Source: a virus
DNA: 34,909 nt
Direction: 5' to 3' (one strand)
IMG/VR virus record: IMGVR_UViG_3300035190_000317
Span: 1 to 34,909 of that record
Position numbers and translations under genes: made by a program. Under the pieces are notes generated by a model. It did no database searches and had not been told where the DNA came from. It worked only from the letters and a program-made list of their open reading frames with translations. Each line of letters opens with the position of its first letter. Positions within the stretch are counted from its first letter, which is position 1. Of this stretch, positions 23,501-31,222 are shown one piece after another.

Positions 23501-23835
23501 TGTCAGTATATCATAGTTTTAGTTATACTCCAATAGAGTTAGCAGAACAAATGACTCGTGCCACACACGATACACTTGTTTACCTGTTAAAAAGTAAACA
23601 TATCACTAATGAACAGTATAACGAATTGTCGGGTAAATTGATTGTTATGGCTGTGCCAAATAGTAAAGGATTTGGTAAGCGTCTATTGGAATACTTCTTT
23701 GGTGATAATAAAGAAGAGAATTCTTGGGTTTTTCCTATTGTAGAAGTAGCAACTCACTATAGACCTGCTACCCCAGAAAAGCCAAAGAATGTCACTAAAC
23801 TTAACAGTAAACCTAAGTTAGAGATTGTAGAATAA
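23500..23835 (+). CDS. Hypothetical phage protein
   Basis: The ATG shares its first base with the upstream stop (TAATG), so translation is coupled to the metallopeptidase/VWA gene. The 111 residues include a helical part (TPIELAEQMTRATHDTLVYL) and a region GFGKRLLEYFFGDNKEENSW, ending in a Lys/Pro-rich tail. No known motif. It may be an accessory of the MoxR/VWA pair, based only on position. Confidence 0.6.
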   Translation: MSVYHSFSYTPIELAEQMTRATHDTLVYLLKSKHITNEQYNELSGKLIVMAVPNSKGFGKRLLEYFFGDNKEENSWVFPIVEVATHYRPATPEKPKNVTKLNSKPKLEIVE

Positions 23836-24260
23836 TGGCTTTGGGTTGGGAAGATGTACAGCGTATAAAGCGTGTAGAAGCTCGAGCAGAAGAGCTTGGA
23901 TTTAAGTTTTCTTCTTCAGCTAATTATAACTACGGTAGTAATAACAATATAAGTTATATCTGTTTAAAACCCAAGGAAGATTGTTTACCACACTACAGTC
24001 GTGATGCCGATGTCTTTATAGGCACACTTGAAGAGATCGATACCTGGTTAACCGGTGTTGAATGGGCTCGTGGCTACGAAGAAATGCTTAAACTCGGCAA
24101 TGATAAGAAACGTAAGGAAAAAGAACAAGTTGAACGTAATCGACAATTACTACGCACCATTAAAACTGGACGCAAAGTTGAAGGCACTGTTGGCACAACC
24201 AGTGTTGACGAATGGCGCTTACAACTCGAAGAAGAATACGCCGAAGAGATACCTTTTTAA
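23835..24260 (+). CDS. Hypothetical phage protein, charged helical C-terminus
   Basis: A 141-residue protein again coupled by TAATG to its upstream neighbour. The N-terminal part (GWEDVQRIKRVEARAEELGF) is helical. The middle has a beta-strand pattern with aromatic residues (SYICLKPKEDCLPHYSRDAD). The C-terminal half is dominated by Lys, Glu and Arg and should form a long helix. No catalytic motif is evident. Confidence 0.6.
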   Translation: MALGWEDVQRIKRVEARAEELGFKFSSSANYNYGSNNNISYICLKPKEDCLPHYSRDADVFIGTLEEIDTWLTGVEWARGYEEMLKLGNDKKRKEKEQVERNRQLLRTIKTGRKVEGTVGTTSVDEWRLQLEEEYAEEIPF

Positions 24261-24547
24261 TGCTTAAACACGGTGAACCTAATCCCCTAAACATCTTTGG
24301 TCTGCGACAACTAGACTGGTGCCCACCTCACTTTGAATCAGTGTCATTTGATCTATATATTCAAGAAAAAACTATAACCGACTGGATCTATGAAAATTTA
24401 GAAGGTCGGTTTTACTTTGGACAAACTGATGTTAGAAAAGACGGTAAAGTTGTGCGCCAGTCAATTGCAGCATTTGAAAGTCTCAGCGAAGCTAGCTATT
24501 TTGGTCTATTCCTCCCGCAGATAAATCAATCCAAAAGTATTTGGTAA
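24260..24547 (+). CDS. Hypothetical phage protein
   Basis: The start at 24260 shares a base with the preceding stop (TAATG). This gives 95 residues and is preferred to 24212, which would run deep into the upstream gene. The sequence has LRQLDWCPPHFESVSFDLYI, an aromatic-rich stretch GRFYFGQTDVRKDG, and SLSEASYFGLFLPQI. The pattern of short strands suggests a small compact domain. I do not recognise a family. Confidence 0.6.
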   Translation: MLKHGEPNPLNIFGLRQLDWCPPHFESVSFDLYIQEKTITDWIYENLEGRFYFGQTDVRKDGKVVRQSIAAFESLSEASYFGLFLPQINQSKSIW

Positions 24548-24609
24548 GAAATTTTTCCACCTGAGATAATGTCGTTAAATAAAAGTGTTCCCAATGGAGA
24601 CTTTTATAA

Positions 24610-24861
24610 ATGGCTAAGACGAAAGAACAAGTTCAAGCTGAACCATCAGCACCTGAACAAACAGAACCAGCAACACCAGGACTTACTTTACAAGACCTAG
24701 TACTAGTTGCACAAATCATCCAACTAACTAGTCAGCGTGGTACTTTCCGTGCTGAAGAACTAGAATCAGTTGGTGGTTTATATAACAAATTAATCGCATT
24801 TTTAGAAAGCGTAGGCGCTATTACTAGACCTACTGCTACACAGGAGACCTCAAATGATTAA
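24610..24861 (+). CDS. Conserved small phage protein, helical C-terminal domain
   Basis: This 83-residue protein has a Pro/Glu/Ala-rich N-terminus (residues 1-24), probably disordered. A helical domain follows: LTLQDLVLVAQIIQLTSQRG, then TFRAEELESVGGLYNKLIAF. I know the latter pattern from small unnamed proteins of T4-like marine phages. A 62-nt gap upstream contains TTAAATA (24575-24581) and AT-rich DNA but no clear sigma-70 promoter. The next gene overlaps its end by 8 nt. Confidence 0.7.
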   Translation: MAKTKEQVQAEPSAPEQTEPATPGLTLQDLVLVAQIIQLTSQRGTFRAEELESVGGLYNKLIAFLESVGAITRPTATQETSND

Positions 24862-25519
24862 GCACGTAGGAAAACACAATAACCGCCGTATTGCGGTTGT
24901 ATATAGAACAGTACCAGATGAAGACCATATGGCTCTTGTGTTATACACAGAAACATTGCCAATGATGATCCACGATGAAGCAATGAAAGTATTAGAAAGC
25001 GACATTGGACAAAATGCCAAAGAATTAGCAGATGCGCTCTTCCGCCACATTATGCCAGATGGTGAAAACTGCCTAATGGCTATCCATCGTGGAGGCTATA
25101 TGAAAAAAGTTCCAACTAATCAAGTTATTGTTACTCCAACACAAAACAGTAGCGTTCGATTAGATGAATTAAACGATATTCTTAAGAAAATGGAAGACGG
25201 TGAAGAAGCTGTTAAAAAATTAGCTGATGTTGATTCTAATCGTGGCTTCGGTGATCCATCTGCTAAGAAAGCTCGTGAAGTGGGTGAAGCTAAGAAGAAT
25301 ACTAAAACTACATCGAGTAGTGTAAATACAACTAGCGCAGATGTATTGTCTGATGCTGACATTGCTACACAACGTTTGGCACAAGCTACCCGTATGGAAG
25401 CCGAAGCTAAGAGTCTAATAGCAGAAGCTAAACGCTTAAAAGAAGAAGCTAAATCACTAGCACCAACAAAGGCTAAGAATGTCAGAAAACCTACCGCAAC
25501 CAAAAAAGCCACAGCGTAA
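24854..25519 (+). CDS. Conserved phage protein with coiled-coil tail
   Basis: This 221-residue protein has a well-folded N-terminal half: NNRRIAVVYRTVPDEDHMAL, YTETLPMMIHDEAMKVLESD, GQNAKELADALFRHIMPDGE. A Ser/Thr-rich linker follows. The C-terminal helix is Ala/Glu/Lys-rich (residues 170-221, e.g. ATRMEAEAKSLIAEAKRLKE). The N-terminal half matches my memory of a protein widely conserved in T4-like cyanophages, function unassigned. GGAG lies before the ATG, and the gene overlaps both neighbours. A structural or scaffold-like role would fit the coiled coil but is unproven. Confidence 0.72.
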   Translation: MIKHVGKHNNRRIAVVYRTVPDEDHMALVLYTETLPMMIHDEAMKVLESDIGQNAKELADALFRHIMPDGENCLMAIHRGGYMKKVPTNQVIVTPTQNSSVRLDELNDILKKMEDGEEAVKKLADVDSNRGFGDPSAKKAREVGEAKKNTKTTSSSVNTTSADVLSDADIATQRLAQATRMEAEAKSLIAEAKRLKEEAKSLAPTKAKNVRKPTATKKATA

Positions 25520-25832
25520 AAACTCAGCTAAGAAAGTTAACATGAATGTTAAGAAGCGTTGGCAAGATATTGTTAAAGGTGTTGATAAAAAGGAAGTACC
25601 AGTAAATGTGCTACAACGTATTATCGTTAGGCTCGTTGATGGTACTGACCTTAGTATTGACGTTACACAATTACTAGCCGATGGCGCTAATCCTGATGAC
25701 ATTGAGGAATTACTTAACAATAAATTTCAAGATTTAGACGAGTATATTGACAACGTTGACTTCTTTATTGACATTGATAAAGTAGTTAATGCTGTACAAC
25801 CAGAAACAGACAAGGTACTAAAAGATTTATGA
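25479..25832 (+). CDS. Conserved phage hypothetical protein
   Basis: A 117-residue protein overlapping its upstream neighbour by 41 nt. The N-terminus is basic and Pro-rich (PQPKKPQRKNSAKKVNMNVK). An acidic domain follows: VLQRIIVRLVDGTDLSIDVT, then DIEELLNNKFQDLDEYIDNV, then DFFIDIDKVVNAVQPETDKV. I recall this acidic domain from T4-like marine phages, where it has no known role. It overlaps DHFR by 4 nt. Confidence 0.7.
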   Translation: MSENLPQPKKPQRKNSAKKVNMNVKKRWQDIVKGVDKKEVPVNVLQRIIVRLVDGTDLSIDVTQLLADGANPDDIEELLNNKFQDLDEYIDNVDFFIDIDKVVNAVQPETDKVLKDL

Positions 25833-26323
25833 TTAAAGCAATACTAGCTGCTACCAGTAATGGTGGCATAGGTAATCGCGGTACTTTGCCTTGGCCTAAA
25901 CATAAAGAAGATCTTGCTTGGTTTAAAGAACACACTGAGGGCCACATTGTGGTAATGGGGCGTACTACTTGGGATGATCCTAAGATGCCCAAACCATTAC
26001 CCAATCGTGTCAACTGTGTTGTTAGCAATAATTTAATTGCTGGACACCAGGTGCGCAGGTTACACGGCGATGTTCGTCAGCAGGTATTAGATCTACAAGC
26101 ACAATTCCCTGACAAGGATGTTTATGTCATTGGTGGTAAGAGTATATACGAAGCCTGTGAGGGCATAGTAGAACGCATTTATCTAACACGTATGAAGCCA
26201 AACTACTGGACTGATACTCGTATCAATCTTGAACGTTGGTTAGCAACATTCCGCATCAAATCAGTCAAACCAGGTGAAAACTGTACATACGAAGTATGGG
26301 ACCGTGATATATTCTTCGATTGA
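25829..26323 (+). CDS. folA: Dihydrofolate reductase
   Basis: This enzyme reduces dihydrofolate to tetrahydrofolate with NADPH, restoring the cofactor used up by ThyA. Its 164 residues are standard. Motifs are AILAATSNGGIGNRGTLPWP (substrate loop with the conserved Trp-Pro), VVMGRTTWDD, VNCVVSNN, and VYVIGGKSIYE (NADPH-binding GG). It overlaps the upstream phage gene by 4 nt and ends 31 nt before thyA, which has its own promoter, so the two linked enzymes are independently transcribed but adjacent. Confidence 0.95.
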   Translation: MIKAILAATSNGGIGNRGTLPWPKHKEDLAWFKEHTEGHIVVMGRTTWDDPKMPKPLPNRVNCVVSNNLIAGHQVRRLHGDVRQQVLDLQAQFPDKDVYVIGGKSIYEACEGIVERIYLTRMKPNYWTDTRINLERWLATFRIKSVKPGENCTYEVWDRDIFFD

Positions 26324-26348
26324 CAGTTGAATTTATTTCTGTTATAAT
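26320..26348 (+). promoter_or_regulatory. Consensus sigma-70 promoter, leaderless geometry (thyA)
   Basis: TTGACA (26320-26325) overlaps the DHFR stop; TATAAT is at 26343-26348, spacer 17. The thyA ATG is at 26355, again 6 nt after the -10 box, with no ribosome binding site between. It has the same geometry as the flap exonuclease promoter. Confidence 0.87.
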
Positions 26349-26354
26349 ACTATA

Positions 26355-27188
26355 ATGAAAACTTATCTTAACGCACTACATGATGTTCTAAACAATGGTA
26401 CTGTACGAGAAGATCGTACGGGCACGGGTACCATTGGCATCTTTGGTATGCAACAACGCTACGATTTAAGTAAGGGCTTTCCAGCAGTTACTACTAAGCG
26501 GTTAGCGTTCAAAGCCTGTCTCAGTGAGTTGTTGTGGTTTATTGAAGGTTCAGGTGATGAAAAGCGCCTACGAGAGTTATTACATGGTAGTAGGGACTCT
26601 GAAAAGAGTACCATCTGGACTGCTAATGCCACAGCAACTTACTGGACTCCTAAAGCAAAGTTCGACGGTGACCTAGGTCGTGTCTACGGAGTACAGTGGC
26701 GTGATTTTGGTGGTGTGGATCAACTAGTACAATTAGTAGAAGGCATCAAGCGAGACCCCTACGGTCGTCGTCATATTATTACAGCATGGAATCCGGCAGA
26801 ATTAGATCAAATGGCTTTACCGCCATGTCATTGTTTTGCTCAGTTTTATGTCAGTGCGGATGGTAAACTAAGTTGTCAATTATACCAAAGATCAGCGGAT
26901 TTTCCGCTTGGAATCCCGTTTAATATTGCTAGTTATTCTATGTTTACACATATGATAGCGCAAGTATGTGGATTAGGAGTGGGCGAATTTATACACACAA
27001 TAGGTGATGCTCATATCTATGTTAATCAAATTGAAGGAGTAAAGGAACAACTAACCAGAGATCCTTTACCGTTACCAACACTATGGCTTAATCCTGAAAT
27101 TAAAGATATTGAAAAGTTTACTATGGACGATGTTAAATTAATTAATTATCAATCACATCCTACCATACATTTTCCATTCGCGACATAA
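26355..27188 (+). CDS. thyA: Thymidylate synthase
   Basis: This enzyme methylates dUMP to dTMP using methylenetetrahydrofolate. Its 277 residues are full length and uninterrupted. Marks are the N-terminus YLNALHDVLNNG, DRTGTGTIGIFG, the catalytic Cys158 in LPPCHCFAQFYV, CQLYQRSADFPLGIPFNIAS and the end YQSHPTIHFPFAT. The start fits the family exactly, which is why the missing leader is notable. The unusual KAKFDGDLGRVYGVQWRDFG segment is normal for ThyA. A GIY-YIG endonuclease gene lies 28 nt downstream. Confidence 0.97.
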   Translation: MKTYLNALHDVLNNGTVREDRTGTGTIGIFGMQQRYDLSKGFPAVTTKRLAFKACLSELLWFIEGSGDEKRLRELLHGSRDSEKSTIWTANATATYWTPKAKFDGDLGRVYGVQWRDFGGVDQLVQLVEGIKRDPYGRRHIITAWNPAELDQMALPPCHCFAQFYVSADGKLSCQLYQRSADFPLGIPFNIASYSMFTHMIAQVCGLGVGEFIHTIGDAHIYVNQIEGVKEQLTRDPLPLPTLWLNPEIKDIEKFTMDDVKLINYQSHPTIHFPFAT

Positions 27189-27191
27189 ATA
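27184..27191 (+). promoter_or_regulatory. Possible T4-type late promoter motif
   Basis: CATAAATA overlaps the thyA stop, 25 nt before the ATG of the homing endonuclease, and matches NATAAATA. Late expression would fit the T4 precedent of I-TevI, but the match is short and may be chance. Confidence 0.38.
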
Positions 27192-27216
27192 CTTATGTTA
27201 AAAGGAATAGCTAGAT

Positions 27217-28038
27217 ATGGAAGGTATTTATTGTATAGAGTGTACTATATCAGGTAGAAAATATTATGGTAGTTCGATGAATGTTGATAAACGATTAAAG
27301 CAACACCGAGATGATTTACAAAAACAAAAACATCATAATATTCAACTTCAACGATCTGTAGATAAGCATAGTATAGACAATTTTAAATTTTATCTATTAG
27401 AAGAAACACACTTTAATAATAGAAAACAATTACAAAATCTTGAGCAAACTTATATAGATAAGAATATAGGCGGATACAATATGGCGCCTGCCAATGGCGG
27501 TGATATTTTAAGTAATCATCCTGATAATATTGCGATTAGAGCAAAGATTCGACAGACTACTATTTTAAACAACCAATTACTAACTGTAGAAGAAAGAAAA
27601 GAAAAATACGGACAGCGTGGCGAAAATAATGGTAATTGGAGAAATGGCGGTAAATCATATAAACTTTGCCCTGTATGTAATGTTAATAAAATACAATACA
27701 AATCGAACTGCTGCGGAAAATGTAGAATCAGAACTAAAGAAAATAATTCGTTTTTTAATAAACATCACAGTGAACGCACCAAGCAAATGCTCAGAGAATC
27801 AAATAGTGGTGACAATAGTTGGATAAAAGGTATAGATCCTTCTTTACTTCCTTATACAAAATATTATATAATAACATATCCCAATGGAGAAACAAAAAAG
27901 GTAGCTGGATTAAAAGAAATTGCTAGAGAATTTAATGTTAGCATTACTAATGTATATAACACAATTAAACGAATGTCTCAAGGTAAACTACCAACCCGTA
28001 GTGTTTTTGCGGGACATTTTATTAAGGAATCAGACTAG
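27217..28038 (+). CDS. GIY-YIG homing endonuclease
   Basis: The 273-residue protein has a modular homing-endonuclease layout. Residues 1-90 are the GIY-YIG nuclease (GIYCIECTISGRKYYGSS, with Arg and Glu further on). Around 145-165 is a Cys4 zinc-finger candidate (LCPVCNVNK, CCGKCRIR). NUMOD3-like DNA-binding repeats follow (NKHHSERTKQMLRESNSGDN). The C-terminal helix-turn-helix is GLKEIAREFNVSITNVYNTI. It is free-standing: thyA next door is not split by an intron. Such enzymes spread by cutting relatives lacking them, typically near their own locus. AAGGA lies before the ATG. Confidence 0.92.
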   Translation: MEGIYCIECTISGRKYYGSSMNVDKRLKQHRDDLQKQKHHNIQLQRSVDKHSIDNFKFYLLEETHFNNRKQLQNLEQTYIDKNIGGYNMAPANGGDILSNHPDNIAIRAKIRQTTILNNQLLTVEERKEKYGQRGENNGNWRNGGKSYKLCPVCNVNKIQYKSNCCGKCRIRTKENNSFFNKHHSERTKQMLRESNSGDNSWIKGIDPSLLPYTKYYIITYPNGETKKVAGLKEIAREFNVSITNVYNTIKRMSQGKLPTRSVFAGHFIKESD

Positions 28039-28368
28039 ATGGCTATGAATCACTCGCAAGCATTAAAGCACCAATGGCAGTCTAAGAAACCTGAAACACA
28101 TAGAGTTCGACTATACAAAGACGAAATACACTTAAATGAAGTAACTACCATGCACCCAAATCAAATATTTTGGCAAGTGGCTAACAAGTTTAAAGAAACT
28201 CCTGTGGCTAAATGGGTAGATGAAAATGATATAGAAATTAAATGGGCAGAAGACGATCATTACATGAGTTGGCATAAGGTAATGATGATCTATGCTGATT
28301 TAACAGAAGCTGAGTATGTAGACTACGCACTTAGATTCTTTAATCACAGTAATGAAGCATGGAAATGA
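28039..28368 (+). CDS. Hypothetical phage protein
   Basis: This 109-residue protein starts directly after the endonuclease stop. It contains PETHRVRLYKDEIHLNEVTT, IFWQVANKFKETPVAKWVDE, a Trp/Asp/His-rich stretch and ADLTEAEYVDYALRFF. It looks like a small alpha/beta protein without membrane or signal features. It overlaps the next radical SAM gene by 10 nt. No family recognised. Confidence 0.6.
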   Translation: MAMNHSQALKHQWQSKKPETHRVRLYKDEIHLNEVTTMHPNQIFWQVANKFKETPVAKWVDENDIEIKWAEDDHYMSWHKVMMIYADLTEAEYVDYALRFFNHSNEAWK

Positions 28369-29870
28369 AAATTCTTGTATTAGGTAATGAAACAGACGTC
28401 ACTGATCAAATGGTTTCAACCTTGGCTAATTCAAACGGATTAATTAATCACGGATTAATTTCAGATAAAGACTTTAATCCAACTTTATCTGGATATTACC
28501 ATACTACAGTACTAGATATTCCGTCAGGAGCGATTGCGCATATAGCACATAAGTTTGATGCTGTACAAATGTTAGATCAACCTAAAGAATCTTATCCGCA
28601 TTTTAAAACATTTTTAACTACCTTACGGTTAATGTCTGATCTAGAGTTGGATGGCGTTAACGTCATCTACAAAGAAAACAAATCTGCTAACATTTTAACT
28701 AAGTGGCGCGAATATTTAAAACAAAATCGCAGTTTTTGTTATGCGCCGTTTACTACAATAGTAGATAATGCTGGGTCTACTACTATCTGTAGTAAGAGTT
28801 ATAAACCCTTGCATAAAATAGAATTTATACGCGATTGGAAAACAGACCCTGTATACCAAGAAGTGCGCGGCAAAATGCTAGCCGGCGAGTTGTTACCAGA
28901 CCATTGTTCGGATTGTTATGATAGAGAAAAAGAAGGACTAGAGGAAAGCGCACGTCAATTTGAAACGTTAGAGTGGGCTATAAAGTTGTCAGCCGAAACC
29001 CCTGAAGATTTTGTTCAATTAACAAACCCATATTCAGTTGAAATACGTCCAAGCAATAAATGCAATATTATGTGTAGAATGTGCGATGATGGGCATAGTC
29101 ATTTATTAGAACGTGAATGGAAAGAAATTGGCATTCCGTTGAGTAATTGGAAGTTTACTAATACTCCTTTCGATAAATTAGATTTTACACACTTACAACG
29201 AATTTATGTAGGTGGTGGTGAGCCTACGGTTATGCCAGAGTTTTATGAATTTTTAGAACAATGTATTAGCACCGGCAACACTAGTTTTGAATTATTGATA
29301 GGTACCAACGGAGTTAAATTTAGTAACAAACTAGTCAATCTATTAGATCAATTTAATAATGTAACTTTGGCATTTAGTTATGACGGGTACAAACAAGTCA
29401 ATGATTATATCAGATGGAAGAGTGACTTTGATACTATGGTAGAGAATGGCCGCATGTTACAAGAACACGGTCATACTATATCACTACAAACAGTTTTTTC
29501 TATGTGGAATGCTACTAGCATACACAAAATATTTGAATTTTTTGATAGAGAATATCCGGACTCCGGATTACTAGTTCAAGTGGCCAATGGTTATGGTGGT
29601 ATATACTTGCCATACAACCATCCTAGACCCGACTTGGTATTAGAGTCCATGCGCTTATGCCAACAAACGCAGGTCTATTACACCAATGGCAGATCTATTA
29701 AGAGTCTAGTAGATCTTATGGTGGCGCACTACAGTAACCCCGACTATACAGTTGATGTAGAATTATTAAGAAAATTTTATGAATTCAATGATAAGTTAGA
29801 TAAGTCTCGGAATTGTAAGTTAGTTGATTACATTCCTGAACTTGAAGAAGCCAGAACCTTATACCTATAG
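28359..29870 (+). CDS. Twitch-type radical SAM protein
   Basis: The 503-residue protein carries an N-terminal domain of about 120 residues with ILVLGNETDVT. Then come Cys residues in NRSFCYAPFTTIVDNAGSTT, ICSKS and HCSDCYD, suggestive of an auxiliary cluster. The radical SAM core begins with RPSNKCNIMCRMCDDGHS (Cys235, Cys239, Cys242) and YVGGGEPTVMPEFYEF, followed by LLIGTNGVKFS and TLAFSYDGY. This matches proteins annotated as twitch-domain radical SAM in marine phages and bacteria; substrates are unknown. The start may be 28359 or 28365. It is the third uncharacterised radical SAM gene of the window. Confidence 0.85.
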   Translation: MEMKILVLGNETDVTDQMVSTLANSNGLINHGLISDKDFNPTLSGYYHTTVLDIPSGAIAHIAHKFDAVQMLDQPKESYPHFKTFLTTLRLMSDLELDGVNVIYKENKSANILTKWREYLKQNRSFCYAPFTTIVDNAGSTTICSKSYKPLHKIEFIRDWKTDPVYQEVRGKMLAGELLPDHCSDCYDREKEGLEESARQFETLEWAIKLSAETPEDFVQLTNPYSVEIRPSNKCNIMCRMCDDGHSHLLEREWKEIGIPLSNWKFTNTPFDKLDFTHLQRIYVGGGEPTVMPEFYEFLEQCISTGNTSFELLIGTNGVKFSNKLVNLLDQFNNVTLAFSYDGYKQVNDYIRWKSDFDTMVENGRMLQEHGHTISLQTVFSMWNATSIHKIFEFFDREYPDSGLLVQVANGYGGIYLPYNHPRPDLVLESMRLCQQTQVYYTNGRSIKSLVDLMVAHYSNPDYTVDVELLRKFYEFNDKLDKSRNCKLVDYIPELEEARTLYL

Positions 29871-29878
29871 GAGTGAAA

Positions 29879-30040
29879 ATGGTTGAATATGAACAAGAAG
29901 ATTTAGATCGCGCACATGAGCTATACGCTCGAGGTTATGTGCTCAACGAACACACAGAAGAAAATATCGTCCACTGTGCTAGAAAGTATTATATTGTTAG
30001 ACAACGAGCTTGGAGGGAAGATAGAAATGGCATCACTTAA
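29879..30040 (+). CDS. Small hypothetical ORF (53 residues)
   Basis: A short frame from ATG 29879 to TAA 30040, 8 nt after the previous stop, with GGAGTG upstream (29870-29875) as a ribosome binding site. It encodes an acidic then basic helical peptide containing EQEDLDRAHELYARGYVLNE and RKYYIVRQRAWRED. It overlaps the next gene by 14 nt, in the same style as the surrounding genes. Coding is likely from spacing and the balanced amino-acid composition, but the gene is short and unrecognised. Confidence 0.6.
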   Translation: MVEYEQEDLDRAHELYARGYVLNEHTEENIVHCARKYYIVRQRAWREDRNGIT

Positions 30041-30188
30041 AGACTTAGTTAAACAGGCATTAGAAAAGAAACAAGCAGAGCAACACGCTAATAACACAGA
30101 CCTAACAGTAGACACCGGTAAAGGTGCTCCTAAGGGTAAAATAACTTCAAACAAACCTGCTAAGAAATCAGCCGGTCGCGGTCGATAA
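30027..30188 (+). CDS. Small basic phage protein (53 residues)
   Basis: The start at ATG 30027 is chosen because GAGGGAAG lies just before it; a longer reading from 29916 has no ribosome binding site and would overlap the previous small gene. The protein begins MASLKDLVKQALEKKQAEQH, a helix. It ends in a Lys/Gly/Arg-rich tail, KPAKKSAGRGR, suggesting nucleic-acid contact. The next gene starts within its stop codon (TAATG). Confidence 0.6.
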   Translation: MASLKDLVKQALEKKQAEQHANNTDLTVDTGKGAPKGKITSNKPAKKSAGRGR

Positions 30189-31222
30189 TGCGCAATCTAG
30201 TTGTTGGTGATATTACTAGAGACTTAGCGTTATGGTCTCGAGAGAATTTCCCAACTAGTCAGTTACTAACTGACGATAATTTTGATTTTTCAATTAACAG
30301 CGCAGACGATTTTTACACATCATTGGCAGATTTGTCAAGAGAAAATTTTATTCAAGCGATTTTAGATGCGGATCGGGTTATATATAAAAAACCCGGCCGC
30401 TGGACTGATTTAGATCTTAGAGATCAAACTCATCAAATATTTTATCAAACTGATAGGGTCATTGAAAATTTTACTATTGTCGATCTTGATGTAGATCATG
30501 GGAATTTATTAAGTTTATACGCTGATCGAAAATCAACAGGCAACCAAGTTTGGGTAACTGGATGTAGTTTTGCTTATGGTATAGGAGTTGACAGTCAAGA
30601 ACGATACGGTGAATTATTTGCTGAAGTTAGCCAGCTACCTGTATCTTTTTTAGCCGCCCCAGGCACATCGATTCCGTGGGCCGCTGATCAACTACTAAGA
30701 TCAAATATTAAACAAGGGGATATTATACTATGGGGATTAACTTCTATTAATAGATTCGAAACTTATAAAAATAGGATCGAGCTTTCTATAACATCGACTA
30801 CTCTTTCAAATAAATGGTTGGATCTAAATAATAAAATACTTCGCACAGCTAAAGATGAAAATATTAAATTAATGTGTAACAGATTTATCACAGCTATTGA
30901 TAAATTAACTAGCCAGGATAAAAACGAATTAGAACTAGCATTAATATCAGATGACCGACTAATGGCATCAATTAAGTCAATTTTTCAAGTTATGAATTTT
31001 TGTAAACAACTAGATGTAAAATTAATAATATTCCTACATGATCTGTCTACTGATGAATTTGAATACTTTTTAATGAAGTATATTTCATTAATGGACAATT
31101 TTGTACATATAACACCAATAATTGATTATGGTAATTCGGGCACACAGCATCCCGGACCTAATACACATCGTAATTGGGCTAACGAGTTAATTAATTTCGC
31201 AAGGGAGAAGAAATATATATGA
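30188..31222 (+). CDS. Divergent SGNH-like protein
   Basis: This 344-residue protein has a central domain with VWVTGCSFAYGIGVDSQERY (Gly125, Cys126, Ser127), FLAAPGTSIPWAADQLL, DIILWGLTSINRF and, at the end, HPGPNTHRNWANELI. The order resembles SGNH hydrolase blocks, with GCS instead of GDS and a His near the C-terminus. The N-terminal 115 residues are an extra domain of unknown type. It lacks a signal peptide. It is joined by short overlaps to the epimerase and aminotransferase genes, suggesting a step in glycan decoration. Catalysis is uncertain. Confidence 0.5.
   Translation: MRNLVVGDITRDLALWSRENFPTSQLLTDDNFDFSINSADDFYTSLADLSRENFIQAILDADRVIYKKPGRWTDLDLRDQTHQIFYQTDRVIENFTIVDLDVDHGNLLSLYADRKSTGNQVWVTGCSFAYGIGVDSQERYGELFAEVSQLPVSFLAAPGTSIPWAADQLLRSNIKQGDIILWGLTSINRFETYKNRIELSITSTTLSNKWLDLNNKILRTAKDENIKLMCNRFITAIDKLTSQDKNELELALISDDRLMASIKSIFQVMNFCKQLDVKLIIFLHDLSTDEFEYFLMKYISLMDNFVHITPIIDYGNSGTQHPGPNTHRNWANELINFAREKKYI

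Noticed and set aside
25120-25512. Minus-strand open frame of 130 codons
   Set aside because: It lies fully inside the 24854-25519 gene, which has a ribosome binding site, coupled neighbours and a recognisable N-terminal domain. The antisense protein is a low-complexity Ala/Ser/Leu shadow of its Ala/Lys/Glu-rich coil.
26355-27188. Group I intron in thyA
   Set aside because: The GIY-YIG neighbour prompted the check. The ThyA protein is continuous from its N-terminus to PFAT with all motifs in order, so there is no intron.
29916-30188. 90-residue version of the small basic protein gene
   Set aside because: No ribosome binding site precedes 29916, while GAGGGAAG precedes ATG 30027, and the longer form would cover the 29879 small gene.
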